This document shows positions 1-12,054 of a DNA stretch of 64,000 nt, one piece after another. How positions within the stretch are numbered: the first letter of the stretch is position 1; every line of letters begins with the position of its first letter. The stretch covers positions 635,001 to 699,000 of the forward strand of contig JAQFVV010000231.1 in assembly GCA_028023455.1 (NCBI GenBank). The letters run 5' to 3'. The translations under genes and the position numbers were made by a program. The notes below the pieces were generated by a model, which had not been told where the DNA came from, ran no database searches, and saw only the letters and a program-made list of their open reading frames with translations. This DNA comes from Epiperipatus broadwayi. Taxonomy: Eukaryota; Onychophora; Udeonychophora; Euonychophora; Peripatidae.

Positions 1-160
1 TGAAATAAGTGCTGGTTTTTTGAGTTGATATTTTAGGTCTAGTGTCCGAATATTCTAGCTCTCCACTGACGTGGGCCATAAGCCCGAAACCATGGTCTGG
101 AGATAAGAGTGTTCTGGATAGAGATTTTAAATATTTCTCATAACCGCACTTGTTAATTTA
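1..160 (-). other. GC-richer edge segment with a short open minus frame
   Basis: This edge stretch is visibly richer in G and C than what follows. On the minus strand one frame is open from a stop near 157 to the window edge, about 52 codons, with a segment reading SPDHGFGLMAHVSG. I do not recognise it. It could be a fragment of a coding repeat continuing to the left, or chance. Confidence 0.2.
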
Positions 161-2540
161 CGAGCTTGTTAGAGCTATTGGTACGCTCTCTATGTGCATA
201 TATATATATATATTAAAATTAGTCAGCAGCCACATATATGTTTAATTATTATGTATTATAAAAATAATTTTTATAATTGGAATATTACAATTCAAAGATA
301 TTAATTTTTAATTATTATACAGCACATCTGTGTTTATATATATATATATTTAGGTGCGTTCATGTAAACATCTAGAAATATATATAAATTACAATGTAAT
401 TAGCATATTTTTTGTATTATTCTAATCAAAATCAGAATGCTGAATTTATAGTATACTCTAATGACTTTAATTTGATTTTGTTGTTGTTAATAAATTTATA
501 TCTTATTAAGTTATTCCAGTGAATTTATTTACCCCTAGACTAGGTTTAAAACATTATATGTTAGCATTATCTTTTGTTCAGAGTAACAGTGATAGATCTC
601 TTGCTCACTGAACACGATTAATACATAATCATCAGTTATATAGATAGGGGTTTATGTTTCGTGTTATGGACATCCAGTTGATGATGATTTCATTACTTCT
701 CTAATGCTGGATGATACAAAGGAATATCCTTTAAAGCCCATGCACTACATTTCATCTAGTTTTTATTATTAGAAATTAATATTATAATTGACCAGTACAT
801 TAATGGTACTAAATGGCCAGTGTATTGATGATGATCAGCATGTTTCTGTATCCCAGCATTTTTTAGTTGTTATATTCTGATAAATTAACAATTAAGTTTG
901 TGGATCCAAATTATTGTTTATATATTCTGCCCCAAGCTTCACAAAAGCTAAATAAATAGCCTGGTCTATAGTGGAGCACTTTCAAATCCAGTTGAAAGTT
1001 TGACTGTTGATTTTAAATTTTTGATCATTCTTGCTGATGAATGATTATTATTCTGATCTGTAACACTGATGAGCTTATAGTTAAACTCTTCTTTTTGCTG
1101 ATATCTCATGCTCATTCATTCATATTCATTAAATACTTGTATATTTATATTTGATTTAACCAAGTGTGAAACTAATGATGATGAGTGCCATCACCCCAGT
1201 TTCTCAATACTATTACAATATATATATATATATAATGACTGGCACACTTTGTATGGCCAAGCATAAGATGGTATTGCATAAGAAAATGGCCTAAAATACG
1301 TAATAATAAAGCCATTAAATGTGTGTGTATGCTGTCTATATAAATTTTAATCATCAGATTATAAAATAAGTGAGAGATGTCTGTGGATATATCATATACT
1401 CGCACACACAAGAAAAGCCAATAGTTAAGGCTCATAATTTGAAGTATTAGCATATTAGTTATATGCTTATAATTTATTTTTATTATTATTTTATGTTCAT
1501 TTTTTTTTTTATAAACGCAAAGATGTGTATGCATAATTTGTATGTATAATTTTTTTTTGTTTGTTAAATGCTTGTGAAAAGAAAGGGAAATGGTAATATT
1601 TAAAAATCTAACATATAGGTAATTTTAAATCAAAAGTTGTACTAGATATTTTTCTCTACAATCTCATTGTTCTAAATTTAAGAAAAGCCTAAAGGCAAGT
1701 ACATTTTAATAGATAAGTAATTTTGTTTCTTTTTTTAATTATTAAATATTTCAACTCAACAAAAGTGTTCATTGAAATTTATGTTAATGCGGGTGGGGTA
1801 AGATATCTAATTTAATTTTAAAAAAATATTTTAAATGGAATCTGATTATTGGAAAATAACTTATATAATCAAACTTTTTCTTTTTTTGTGTGTGTATGTT
1901 GAATCAGATAGTGGTCAGAGTAGATAATCAATTGAATTAAAAATAAATAAATTCTTGAGATTAATTAGTGGACTTCATGGGAATGCTTCGCACATTGTAT
2001 GAATCCACTAACAAAAGTCAAAATTAGGTAATTAAAGGTGTTTAAGAGGGGTACCTAGATTGATATTCTAATGAGAAGGGCTAAATTCTGTTCACCAGTT
2101 TAGTGGAATTCAATTGGGCACAGGCATTCAATCAGGTACATGTAGTCAAGCAGTCACTAAATCAATCGTTTGTTAAGTCAATCATTCACTGACTCATGCT
2201 AACTTTTTTGATTTATCTGAACTTGTTTGTTTGAACTTAGAGAATTCCCAGTTCTAGTTATTTTTCTTAAATCATGCTGATATAAACTTCAAGATGGTTT
2301 CCAACTAGACAATTTGTATTAGTGCGGTAGAGAACTGTGTTTGCGGGAAGGTGTTGGTATTTGAAAACCCAAAGTAAAAGAATCATTACCAGTGCTGTAG
2401 AAAACAAAAAGAAAGCCCTACTGTTAGTTGATAATCATTAACCAAAGAAGAAATTTATAATTAAACCTCAAGCACAAATGTACTCGTGTCAGTGAAATGG
2501 TCATGGGGTAGGAATCCCCAGTCAGCATGCCTTCCTAGCT
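161..2540. other. AT-rich intergenic DNA, no gene seen
   Basis: There are short TA runs near 200, 335 and 1215, many homopolymer tracts, and frequent stops in all frames. The 120-codon minus frame at 1172-1534 has a low-complexity composition, no recognisable motif and looks like chance. Confidence 0.6.
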
Positions 2541-2560
2541 CTGCTCCTGCCATCAGCAAG

Positions 2561-2728
2561 GTCTCCTGAATCCAGCCATCAAATGATCATGAGAGCCATA
2601 GAACAATACCAGAAACGTCTCCTGAATCCAGTCATCAAGCGATCATGAGAGCTGTTGAACAATACCAGAAATGTCTCCTAAATCCAGCCACCAAATGATA
2701 ATGAAAGTAGCCAAATGATGCCATGTTA
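2561..2728 (+). repeat. Minisatellite, 56-bp unit, about 3 copies
   Basis: The phrase gtctcctgaatccag recurs at 2561 and 2617, with gtctcctaaatccag at 2673, an exact 56-bp spacing. Each unit continues through catcaaatgatcatgaga-like and aacaataccagaaa-like sequence. The third copy is truncated and diverged. The units are richer in G and C than the surroundings. No coding role is evident. Confidence 0.85.
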
Positions 2729-3811
2729 AAGAGAAGTCCCTGCCATCCTGGATGAACAGATACTTGGAATACTCAGAACCCCTAGATGTATGATAGAGAC
2801 TTTATGTGGTACCCTTATTAATGTTATTATTTTTATGCAAGTAATTTCATACAAATATCAATGTAATAAATCTTTTATTAATGTATTTCTCTCATTAAAA
2901 TATTTTACTTACCATTCAGGGTTTACGAAATGTATTCGTGTGTGAGTTATGAACCTCAGATCACTTTCTCACTAGTTGATTCTTTATAATTTTACATTCT
3001 CTTTCTTTGTTAATGCATCTATAATACTCTCATATATAAATATATATTATTTATTATGCATTGGGGTTTCTTATCATTATATTTATCTTGGGAATTGGTG
3101 AAGGGATTCAATAAACATTTATTTAACATTTATAAAACTACCTTACTGCTTTGATAATTTATTCATATTTCTTTCTCTAACATAATAAGACACTTAGAGA
3201 ATTACATGAGTTTTAGTTTCCCATTTCTTTACCTGAGATAAAGAGAATGCTGAGCTGGCAAATGGGATACTCCCTTATCGGGATTTAAATCTTTGGTCAT
3301 TGGGTGTTTCTTTCTATTGGATTTTGTTTGATTCATTTTATTTCATGTTATTATTGGGCTTACATATCCTTTCAGGAGGAGGAATTAATCTTTTTCTTTC
3401 TGGGAGTGGTGCAAAGGATTGAAATTAAAGAAATCTTTCAAAGGTATGTAAAAGTCAATACTTTATAAATGTACCGATGATTGTATCAAACCGATCATAA
3501 AAAAAGATTTGAAATTACTTTCTATCCTGACATACTGTCATATTTGTTTCATGTTCAATATGTGCACATGCTCACCTTATCAGGGTAGGGATGAACAGGT
3601 ATAATATATATATATATATATTAAACTAAAATCAAGGTGTAATCACATGTACTTATTGTTTTTAAATAATTATTATATAAATATTTTATAAAAGTAATTA
3701 TAAATATTTAAATAAACTATGAAAAATATAATTTTTATTCTTATCACTAACAATGATGGGAAAGGGATTTACAATTAGTTTTGAAACTGCTCTCAAAGAC
3801 CATGTACATTA
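2729..3811. other. AT-rich DNA; one weak exon-like segment
   Basis: This is mostly low-complexity AT-rich sequence with a TA run near 3602-3621. At 3376-3443 a 68-bp segment lies between a pyrimidine-rich acceptor ending in cag and a donor reading gtatgt. It is open in one frame (starting EEELIFFFLG), but nothing else supports an exon. Confidence 0.3.
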
Positions 3812-4285
3812 TTAATTTGTCATTTTCTTGGTAAGCAGTATTTCAAGTTAATCAACAGCAATTCTTTCCAATAAATTTTCCAGGTCTAATACACAGAGAT
3901 ATTCATGTTCTTGGTTGGAGACAATGTTTCAGATTACTTCAGGGATAACTTCTTTACATTTTTCAAGAGACAGGTTACATGGAGAAAGATGATGTCTAAC
4001 ATTCAACTAACTTATCACATGATAACTAAAATCATAACGTGAAAACAGCTTGTTTAAAATTTCAGCTGTTCTATGATAACACTGCTTCTTTTCTTCTTTA
4101 GCAGCTAAGTCAGAAATTTCTTTTCTCCTACTAACTTCTTCAACAGCTGGATCAACACCGAATGCTTCTCACAAGACACTTAGATCTTCTGACCATCTTC
4201 CATCCTTAATTTTTTAGAACAACCCTGTGTTCACATCAATCACAGTTCTCTCTCCTACATGACAAAATTTTATAATAACCAATCA
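3812..4285 (-). pseudogene. Decayed protein-derived pseudogene, unrecognised family
   Basis: Read on the minus strand from about 4285 down to a TAA at 3812-3814, one single frame stays coherent for about 155 codons with five internal stops. Between stops it has ordinary globular-protein composition: segments such as GVDPAVEEVSRRKEISDLAA, HRTAEILNKLFSRYDFSYHV, LNVRHHLSPCNLSLEKCKEV and EYLCVLDLENLLERIAVD. The stops (TAA, TGA, TAG, TGA, TAA) look like single-base changes because the frame does not shift. No intron interrupts it, so it may be a processed copy of a host gene or a decayed exon of a repeat-encoded protein. I cannot name the family. It was missed by plain ORF calling because of the stops. 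Confidence 0.6.
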
Positions 4286-4989
4286 GATTAATTTTGATAA
4301 AAACAATTGTTCAGCTATTTTCCTCCGACATTTTTTTAATTAATTAAAAATTCCACTCATTGTTTTTAAATTTCTTTTTAATTATTTTTTCCCAAAAGAG
4401 TAAAACAAGATAATCAGATTAGTCACACTGAGCTGATTTTTGTATTGAAGAGAGATAAAGAGAAAAAAAAAACAGCTGTGATTAATTAAACTAAAATTTT
4501 AACAAAATGTTAAAATATTTTCATTCTTTTTTTAGTAAAAAATGTACTAAACATAAAATTTTATCCGCTTTATTGCTCTTAAAAGTTTAACATTGGGGTA
4601 ACATCAAATATAAAATAATTTTCTAAAGACAAAATAATTTTCTCAATACTTTTAAAACCAAAATTAAATTAATATTGGCAATTAAATAAAATTATTGAAT
4701 GAATAGAAAGAAGAAACAAAATTATTTAATCTGATTTTAGTTTTCTCTTTTAACAATATTTACAATTTATATTATGTATTAAAATATGAAAACTATGTTT
4801 TAAAAAATGTTAGACAATTATTTAAATAAAATTTTCTAGAATCTTCATACTATCATTTGATATGTAAACTATATAAATTAAATAAAAACCCATTATTGTT
4901 GTCAATGTTTAATACAGCAATGTAGTGAAATAGATACAATATATATTAATTACTGCCTAACATTATACTAGTAATTGTAAGTAAATTAG
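4286..4989. other. AT-rich intergenic DNA
   Basis: Poly-A, poly-T and AT-rich sequence with no coding signal, RNA gene or ordered repeat that I can see. Confidence 0.6.
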
Positions 4990-5487
4990 AAATTCATATA
5001 ACATTACAATACTAGCCAAAAACCAAATTTTACTAAATTTTTCCCACAATCATAATTTCATCTATTAATAAATAGACTTTTTGCAGTGAAATACAACAAA
5101 ATATACAACACACACACATATATATATATACACAAACCAAAGAAGGTATCTCACCACTCACTTCAAAAAAACAACTGCCTTTAACATCAAAGGATGTCTT
5201 CGTGTAATTGATGGCCTAAGATTTGAAAAGAAACTTTAATGATAAAATTTTTTGAAACTCAGGTCATCAATCTCATGGATACCATTTGACGTTAATGGAA
5301 GATGGTTTTTGAGTGAATGATGGGAAAGCTATTTTAGTTTGTGTATATATATGTGTGTGTATGTGTGTGTGTGTGTTTAGATGAATTTCACTTGAAAAGG
5401 TCTATTTGTTAATAGATGAATCCATAGTTGTGGAAGAATTTTAATAAAATTTTGTTTTTTGCTAGTATTGTAATGTTATATGAATTT
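4990..5487. repeat. Foldback (palindromic) element, about 498 bp
   Basis: The left arm starting aaattcatataacattaca is matched in reverse complement by the right arm ending tgtaatgttatatgaattt. The arms run inward for about 220 bp with mismatches, interrupted symmetrically by CA/TA and TG/TA microsatellites (around 5110 and 5340). The centre lies near 5235. There is no coding capacity. The structure fits a MITE-like foldback element; the transposase family is unknown. Confidence 0.85.
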
Positions 5488-5869
5488 TTGCTATATATAA
5501 ATATAATATTTTTGAATAGTATCTTTATGTTAGTTTTCTGCATAGAGAAATTATTACATTTATCATGCAAGAAATATTATTTAGGTTTCTAAGTTCTTTA
5601 ACAAGATCATCATTCATCAGAACACAAAATTCCTTTTCTGAATTCAACTACCAAAATTTCAATAAAATCACATTCCCCTTTGTCAAGGGTGAAGCTGTAA
5701 TGGAGAACTATTGTGTTTTAAGTAATAATAAGATTGTACATGAAATAAAAATTGTTTATTCTTATGTATGTTTGATTAGTTATTCAATCAGAATAGATGG
5801 ATTAATAAAAAAAATGTGTTTTCATCTTATAACTGTGAAAATCTTACTATATATATATATGTAATAATA
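5488..5869. other. AT-rich spacer between two foldbacks
   Basis: Includes short open frames (5565-5864) with low-complexity composition and no motif. A TA run lies at about 5893-5921, just to the right of this interval. Confidence 0.5.
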
Positions 5870-5889
5870 AAAAGTCAGATGTCACATGA

Positions 5890-5924
<35 letters not shown>

Positions 5925-6250
5925 TGCATTTACAAATATGTAAAATTAAAAGCATGCTAATAAGCTCTAAACAAGCTTTTTTTAAATTTTTTATGATAAA
6001 TGCTACTACAAGAGAAGGCATTCAAATCATCTTTATCTAGGATTGTCCCATCCTGAGTCCATTTGCTCAAGTTGGTTTTTTGAATCTGGGGTCCTAGTGC
6101 CTCACTGAAGAGAGACATAGCTCAAAACCAGTCTGGAAATTGGGATAATCCTAGATAAAGATAATTTGAATTCCTTCTCTTGTAGTGGCATTTATCATAA
6201 AAAAATTTAAAAAAGCTTGTTTAGAGCTTATTAGCATGCTCTTAATTTTA
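5870..6250. repeat. Foldback element, family A (SphI-site arms)
   Basis: Arms of about 110 bp pair across 5941-6250. The left arm has ttaaaagcatgctaataagc followed by gataaatgctactacaagag; the right arm is its reverse complement. The apex region (about 6050-6140) is GC-richer. To the left, agtcagatgtcacatgact and a TA array belong to the same family, because they recur beside the second copy at 34801-34964. Confidence 0.85.
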
Positions 6251-7785
6251 TATATATATGTGTGTGTGTGTGTGTGTGGTTTAAGTTAAATATAATATTA
6301 TTATAAAGTGTTAACAAATTGACATTATACAATTATAAAATATTGCATTGCACTAATTATATATGAATTTCATATGGTGAGTAGATAGATGTTCAAACTT
6401 ATAGCACACCTTTATGAGGCTAATGCATAGCTTAAATATGACAGATTAAACCATTTATCCTACGTTGCATATTACGAATCAGTTATATTAAAATTCGAAT
6501 TTACACTTGAGATATCTAAATAAACTTATTTGCCTTAATTTTTATTAATGTATTTATTAATATAATTATATTCCAATATCCATGATGTCTGGTTCCAAGC
6601 CATGAGATAGTTATCAAAATTCAAAACTCATGGTAACATATAATGTAAATTATTAACATATATATTGACAATACTTAAAAAGTAATTTTTACCATGTACA
6701 TTACACAATTGTAAAAGGTTTCCAACAAACTATTGCTAAAAACAATAAATTTAAAAATAAATAAACTAATATTAACAATTTAATAATAAATACAAAAGAA
6801 TAAGCAGTTAAAAAATCTTTACACTCTTTTCTTTTTGGTTTCACCAGTCTATAATATCACAAACAATTTTCAAATGTCTTAATTGCAAATTATTTTTTTA
6901 AAACTGAACATGTGACCATCTCAATATCTTCCTAAATAAGACTGTACCTTGCAAAAATCAAATTGCTTTGAATTTAGGTCATGTAGTTTTAATTTTATAC
7001 TTCAGTTTCTGTTTTAGTAGAATCTCATACCACTTGTAATTTGGATGCTGTAATTTTTTCACTGTTCCTAATGATAGCTTTTGTTATACTTTTTCAAACA
7101 TATTATGATAGTAACACTAATATGTAGCAAATTTATTTCATTAAAATCATTGATTATAATAAAACAGTCATTGATTATAAAAAAAAATACTATCACCTGA
7201 ATCCTAAAAAACAAAAGTAATTTATTTCATTTTATTTTTTAAATATTTTTATACAAATAATTTAACATTTATTGTAAATAATGCTTATAAAAAATAAAAT
7301 TTGAAGTGATAATTTTATAAAATAAATACATATATTAGGAATGGTATGAAATACCATTTGTAGTCTAAATGTTACTAAACAAAGTTGTAGCCATTGCATG
7401 TTAAAAAAACAATGAGATAGAAAATATTAGTGATTATATTACAATAAAGCATAAGACAGTGTAATTCATTAGAAATTATAACATCAATTGTTATTGACTA
7501 CACATATTGTAAATTATTTAGATGGAAAATCTTATAATTCTGTTAAATTTTACATTGAATTAACTATGATGATTAGACTAATTTAGAATAATTTTTTTGT
7601 TGTATTTTATTTATTTATGCACTTCTATGTAAGTCAATTTTCGGTCAATATATATTTAATAATATTCATTTTCCAGTTGATTGTTGTGACCCAGTCAAAA
7701 CATTAGTATGTTAATACTATGAATGATACGTTAATAAAACAAGCATGTTATATCAAATTTAATATTTTTCAATTGTTATTATAGA
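6251..7785. other. AT-rich intergenic DNA
   Basis: Begins with a TG microsatellite (about 6255-6279). The rest is AT-rich with long A and T tracts. I see no gene, RNA or ordered repeat. Confidence 0.6.
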
Positions 7786-8026
7786 TGTAAATTAATTAGT
7801 AAATGAAATGGCCATTACATATACAAAGTTAAATCCATAGGCAGCAACCAATCAGACATAGTTCTGCAGGCAGAAGGAAAACAACTGCAAAATAGTGGTA
7901 GCTTGGACAGGTTTGCTGTTGTTTTTATTCTGCTTGCATCTGATTAGATGCTGTACATCAATATGACATGGCTGTGGATTTAACTTCATATGTATAATGG
8001 TCATTCCATTTACTAATTAATTTACA
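7786..8026. repeat. Foldback MITE, about 241 bp, 55-bp arms
   Basis: The left end tgtaaattaattagtaaatg is matched by the right end catttactaattaatttaca. Arms remain about 90 percent alike by eye for about 55 bp, through a shared gttaaatcca segment. The interior of about 130 bp is GC-richer and contains no frame of note. A target duplication is not clear. Confidence 0.85.
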
Positions 8027-8484
8027 TATATGTGAAATTATGTTACAGTGCATTAAAAATTATACTTATTATTATTAAAACATTAATTTGTTTATCAATA
8101 TGGATTGGTAGGAACACAGAAGTAAAAGATGTCTGTTAGAGTAAAAATGCATTTGATCCAGTTGTTCTGCTTTTAGATCCAAAGCTCCTTACTGATGAAA
8201 GCTATAAGACAGAAACTAATTTGGTGATATTGTTTTGACAGTGTTGTATGAGGATTTGTTAAGCACTACTATGTGGCATAATTTGATCACTAAAGCTTAT
8301 AATAGATGACATAATTATTGTTAGGAAAGAATCTTTACTAAAAAAGATTATTTCAAATTATGTGATCAAGACATTTTTGTCTCATCCACCTGTTGTGCTA
8401 CAACTCAAAAAATTAGAAAAATAAAATGTTTAATCACTATCAATCTAAATATTAGATATATGAAATCAATGTTATCAATATATA
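8027..8484. other. AT-rich spacer
   Basis: Contains one plus-strand stretch near 8150-8210 reading DPVVLLLDPKLLTDESYK in an open frame. It is short and unrecognised, so I do not call it a gene. Confidence 0.4.
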
Positions 8485-8650
8485 AATATATATCACATGA
8501 TAACAGCCAAGGCATAACAAACCATAGATTCTACAAGATAGAGTCTTTATATACTTATCTATGAGGAATCCATCTTTTATCTATAGAGGTTGACTTTGTA
8601 GTCAATATGGTTTGGTTAAACTTTGGATGCTTATCATGTGATTTATATTA
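8485..8650. repeat. Short foldback, about 166 bp
   Basis: Left tatcacatgataacagcc is paired with right ggatgcttatcatgtgat, and inner aacaaaccata with tatggtttggtt. Arms are about 40-45 bp and diverged. This is probably an old copy of a MITE-like foldback. Confidence 0.65.
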
Positions 8651-9864
8651 AGAAACCATTTAGTTATAGACAATTTGAAATTTAATACATACTTACATGA
8701 AAGTTTATTTATTTTAAAGTATAAAGACATAATCAAACACTTATTAAAAAATAATAGATTAAAGACAATTAAAAAAAGATGCTAACCGAAGATAATTTTA
8801 AAAAGTGCAAACCATTCTTACATAGAAAAGATTGCTATAGAGGCAAAATGAAAGTCAGTTTAATAATATAAAACAAATGGCATAATTAATTAGATCAAAA
8901 ATATTTCACTGTAATTATGATACCCCTGGTTTCATCAAGCCCATACACTATTAGTGCACTATATATATATATATATAATATGGTTGCTGTTAAACTTAAG
9001 GTCCCTGATTCAGAAATAGTGATTTGCATGTCAATAATCTGGGTTTAAATTCTAGCCAAACAAATCTTCATTTTCAAGATTTCAATCAAACTAAGAAATT
9101 TTATTCATCCAAGAATATACAATATTGATGATGTCAACTACACCATTTTTAGCTAAAGGTCAAATTATCATCAGTTTGAAAGCCTCACACCTGATTAATT
9201 AAAAGCTGCTTTATCTTTAAACATTTTGCTATTTCTTTTATCACCAAAGAATAAGATTTTGCATGTAGTATAGGTGAGGTGAAGTAGTGTGAGCATCTGA
9301 AATCATAATTTAGTGAGGGTAATGTGTAATTTACTATTGTATGTAAATTTGTGGTGATAACATTTTACATTGTAATTAGTTATATATTGGATTGTCAAAT
9401 CAACATCTAACTTAATTGTAAAATATTTTTTTACAAAAAATACTCTTTACTTATACTTTTCCAAATACAATTTACTTTTAGTAGTTAACATAGATTAATA
9501 TACATCATAACATTTCACTTAATAGAATTCTCTTATTTTTTGAGATCATTCTGGTTGGATCAGTGATTGTATTAGCAAAGAAATCAAAATGAGGACATTT
9601 AAACTCATGAATGCTAATCAGTGAAAATTTTATATACTTTTGTGTGAGGGTCTGAACTATTGAATTCTTAATTTTTTTCTTTATAAGGACTAAAATTAAT
9701 GAATGGTTATAACTTATCATATTAGGTTAAACCCAACCCGACTCCATAAATCAATCGTGAGAATTCAAAATGTTTGGAAACCATTCCTTAATGTGGTCTT
9801 CACACAAAAAAATGAAGAAGTCAGGAAATCCCTTATAAATAAGTATATAAAATTTCTACTGACA
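8651..9864. other. AT-rich intergenic DNA
   Basis: Contains a TA run at about 8960-8977 and a phrase gggtttaaattcta near 9042 that resembles a B-box but lacks a convincing partner A-box. No gene is seen. Confidence 0.5.
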
Positions 9865-9945
9865 ATGGTCTAGTGTGGTAAAGCATTACCTTACATTCAG
9901 TGTTTCTGTATCTAAAGCCATTGGTTCAATTCCCATGATAGTACT
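9865..9945 (+). repeat. tRNA-like segment (possible SINE head)
   Basis: The phrase tggtctagtgtggtaaagca resembles a tRNA A-box region and is followed about 50 bases later by ggttcaattccca, a good B-box. The spacing suits a tRNA-derived repeat. I could not draw a full cloverleaf, and no A-tail or target duplication is evident. Confidence 0.4.
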
Positions 9946-10137
9946 GTCTGTCACTGGTCAAAATACCCAAAGAAAAGAGACAGTAATACCATTTGAAAAT
10001 TATCATTATTATTGCTTAATGTTTTTGGGAAAATATCAGTAAAGTTAGAATTTTTCTAAACAAATATATAAACAATAAAAGTACACGATGAAAATAGTTC
10101 AATATATAACTACAAACAAAAAAAAAATTGCAAAACA
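9946..10137. other. AT-rich spacer
   Basis: No gene or ordered repeat was seen. Confidence 0.5.
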
Positions 10138-10756
10138 GTTATATACAAATGCAGTTTATCCACCATATTTTGAACACTTTCTAGCAGAAAAAAAATTATT
10201 GTATATATGTACACACAATTTTATATTTCGATTGTCCTGTAGTCTTCTTCATAGCTATGATCCAATGACAAATAAAATTTAAAAAAAGCTATAAATAGTA
10301 CCATAAAAAACGTAAACAATAAAATTAACAAAAAAATAAAAAGAAAACAACATAAAATAAATAACAAAACAAAATTGAAATAAATTTCATATAATCAAAA
10401 CCAAATAAACTAAAATAATCTAATTAATATAAAACAACATATACAATTTGAAATATAAAATAAATCATATGTGTGTATTCCTGACTGGATTATTTTACTT
10501 TCTTTGGATTATATTTATTTCACTTTGATTTTGTTTTGTCATTTATTTTATTTTATACTGTTTTTCTTTCTTTCTTTTTTTAATTTTATTATTTACATTT
10601 TTATTGGTATTATTTATATGGTTTTTATTTTTATTGTGATTGCATCGGGACAGTCGAAACGTAAGGTTGTGGATACATATATACAATAAAAGTTTTTTTT
10701 TTTTTGCTAAGAAGTGTTCAAAATAAAGTGGATAAACTGCATTTATGTGATATAAC
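10138..10756. repeat. Large foldback element, about 619 bp
   Basis: The left arm, from gttatatacaaatgcagttt, pairs with the right arm ending ataaactgcatttatgtgat. Pairing continues inward for roughly 280 bp, through tgtatatatgta and tttcgattgtcctgt on the left and their counterparts acagtcgaaacg and tacatatataca on the right. The interior is almost pure A/T. The minor open frames at 10088-10282 and 10471-10689 are products of the palindrome. Confidence 0.85.
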
Positions 10757-11427
10757 GATTTAGATAAATTTGTGTTAACTGTTATATACTGTACACAAGG
10801 GGACCATAATTACTAATGGTGACGATGACAATATATATATATATGGATAGTATGTAGCGATAATGAAAGTACGTAATTTCTATTATGAAAAATGAAACAG
10901 TCAATAAGCGTGAAAGTTGGATATATTATTTTTTCTTCTAAAATATCTAATAATAACAGTTCGTTTAACTCTTAGGTTTCTTACATAATACCCAAAATCA
11001 ATTTTCTTTTTTGAAAATAATCACTCACTGACATGAATTATTGTGGTCAGTCAGTTTGTATAAGGAATCGCCTTAAGGCATTAGAAGTTTCTTCAACCAA
11101 ACAAAATTTTGTCACACATGTGCTGAGTTAATCAATCAATCTAACCTCATGGTGACATTTTTCAATTCATAACATTATGAGAAAACCTGAAACTATTTTT
11201 AAAACTCCAAACATATAATTTTCTATTTGTTTATTAAAAAAGCAGCCAACTTTAATACTTTAGCAGTAAGGATTAAAAGTTAATACTGAAACAAAAATAA
11301 ATGAACTGGGGGCTCTGAGTATCAGAATTTGGAGCGTAAGGTTCTTATAATTATTTCCAGTATTGACATTTCATTCACTTAAACTTACTAATGAACTCCT
11401 GTGAAATAAAGACATTTGATTCTTTTT
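10757..11427. other. AT-rich intergenic DNA
   Basis: Only low-complexity sequence and short TA runs (about 10831-10844). No gene seen. Confidence 0.5.
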
Positions 11428-11500
11428 TCCCCATGCGGTCTAGTGGTTATGATTCTACACCCTCACTGCTGCAGTCTGGGTTTGTTTCTGTACATGGGAA
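11428..11500 (+). pseudogene. tRNA-Glu (CTC) pseudogene or SINE head
   Basis: Over 73 bases the sequence tracks the canonical animal tRNA-Glu: it starts TCCCCATG, has the D-arm phrase cggtctagtggttatgattc, an anticodon loop reading CCCTCAC (anticodon CTC) and a T-arm beginning tctgggtttg, ending tgggaa. The B-box is degraded (tttgtttc in place of ttcgattc) and the lower acceptor pairs no longer match, so it is not expected to make a functional tRNA. No T-run terminator follows. It may be a dead gene copy or the head of a tRNA-derived SINE. Confidence 0.75.
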
Positions 11501-11716
11501 CCATGGTTCAATAAAGTCACTAGATGATGATGATATTATTATGAATAATGAACTGAACTGGGCATTAAGATTCTTTTCTGATAATCCTTTCAATAATCTA
11601 TTCAGTTCAATTAATTATTAATGTTGCCTGATATAGTTTGCTGACCCTATAGTGGTTCCAATTCATAACATTATTGGAAAGGTTAAAACTACTTTTAAAA
11701 CTCTATGTATATCATT
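11501..11716. other. Spacer
   Basis: A short gatgatgatgat run near 11525 and nothing else recognised. Confidence 0.5.
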
Positions 11717-12054
11717 TTATTAAACAAGGCAAAACTCTCCATACAGTAGTACCACCCTGTGCCAACCACAGTAATCAATGGATGCCAGAAGGCTTGTGCA
11801 TAAAATCCCTATCTAGTACCTATTCATCCAATATCCCCAGACTAGTTTCTGGCTTGTGGCCTTCGTCAGTGAGGAGCCTTGGATCTGGAAGCACTGCACC
11901 TAGATCTTAGGCCACAAACCAGAAACTAGTCTGGGGATATTGGAAGAGCAGGTACTAGATAGGGATTTTATGCACAAGCCTTCTGGCATCCATTGATTAC
12001 TCTGGTTGGCACAGGGTGGCACTACTGTATGGAGAGTTCTGCCTTGTTTAATAA
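11717..12054. repeat. Foldback MITE, about 338 bp, nearly perfect 155-bp arms
   Basis: The left end ttattaaacaaggcaaaact and right end agttctgccttgtttaataa are inverted. The arms match almost throughout, including tccatacagtagt, aatcaatggatgccagaagg and ccccagactagtttctgg. The loop of about 30-50 bases (around 11865-11905) reads cttggatctgg. High arm similarity suggests a young insertion. A relative lies at 48237-48600. Confidence 0.9.

Noticed and set aside
1172-1534. 120-codon minus frame
   Set aside because: Low-complexity, H/Y/I-rich composition, crosses TA and TG runs, and shows no motif.
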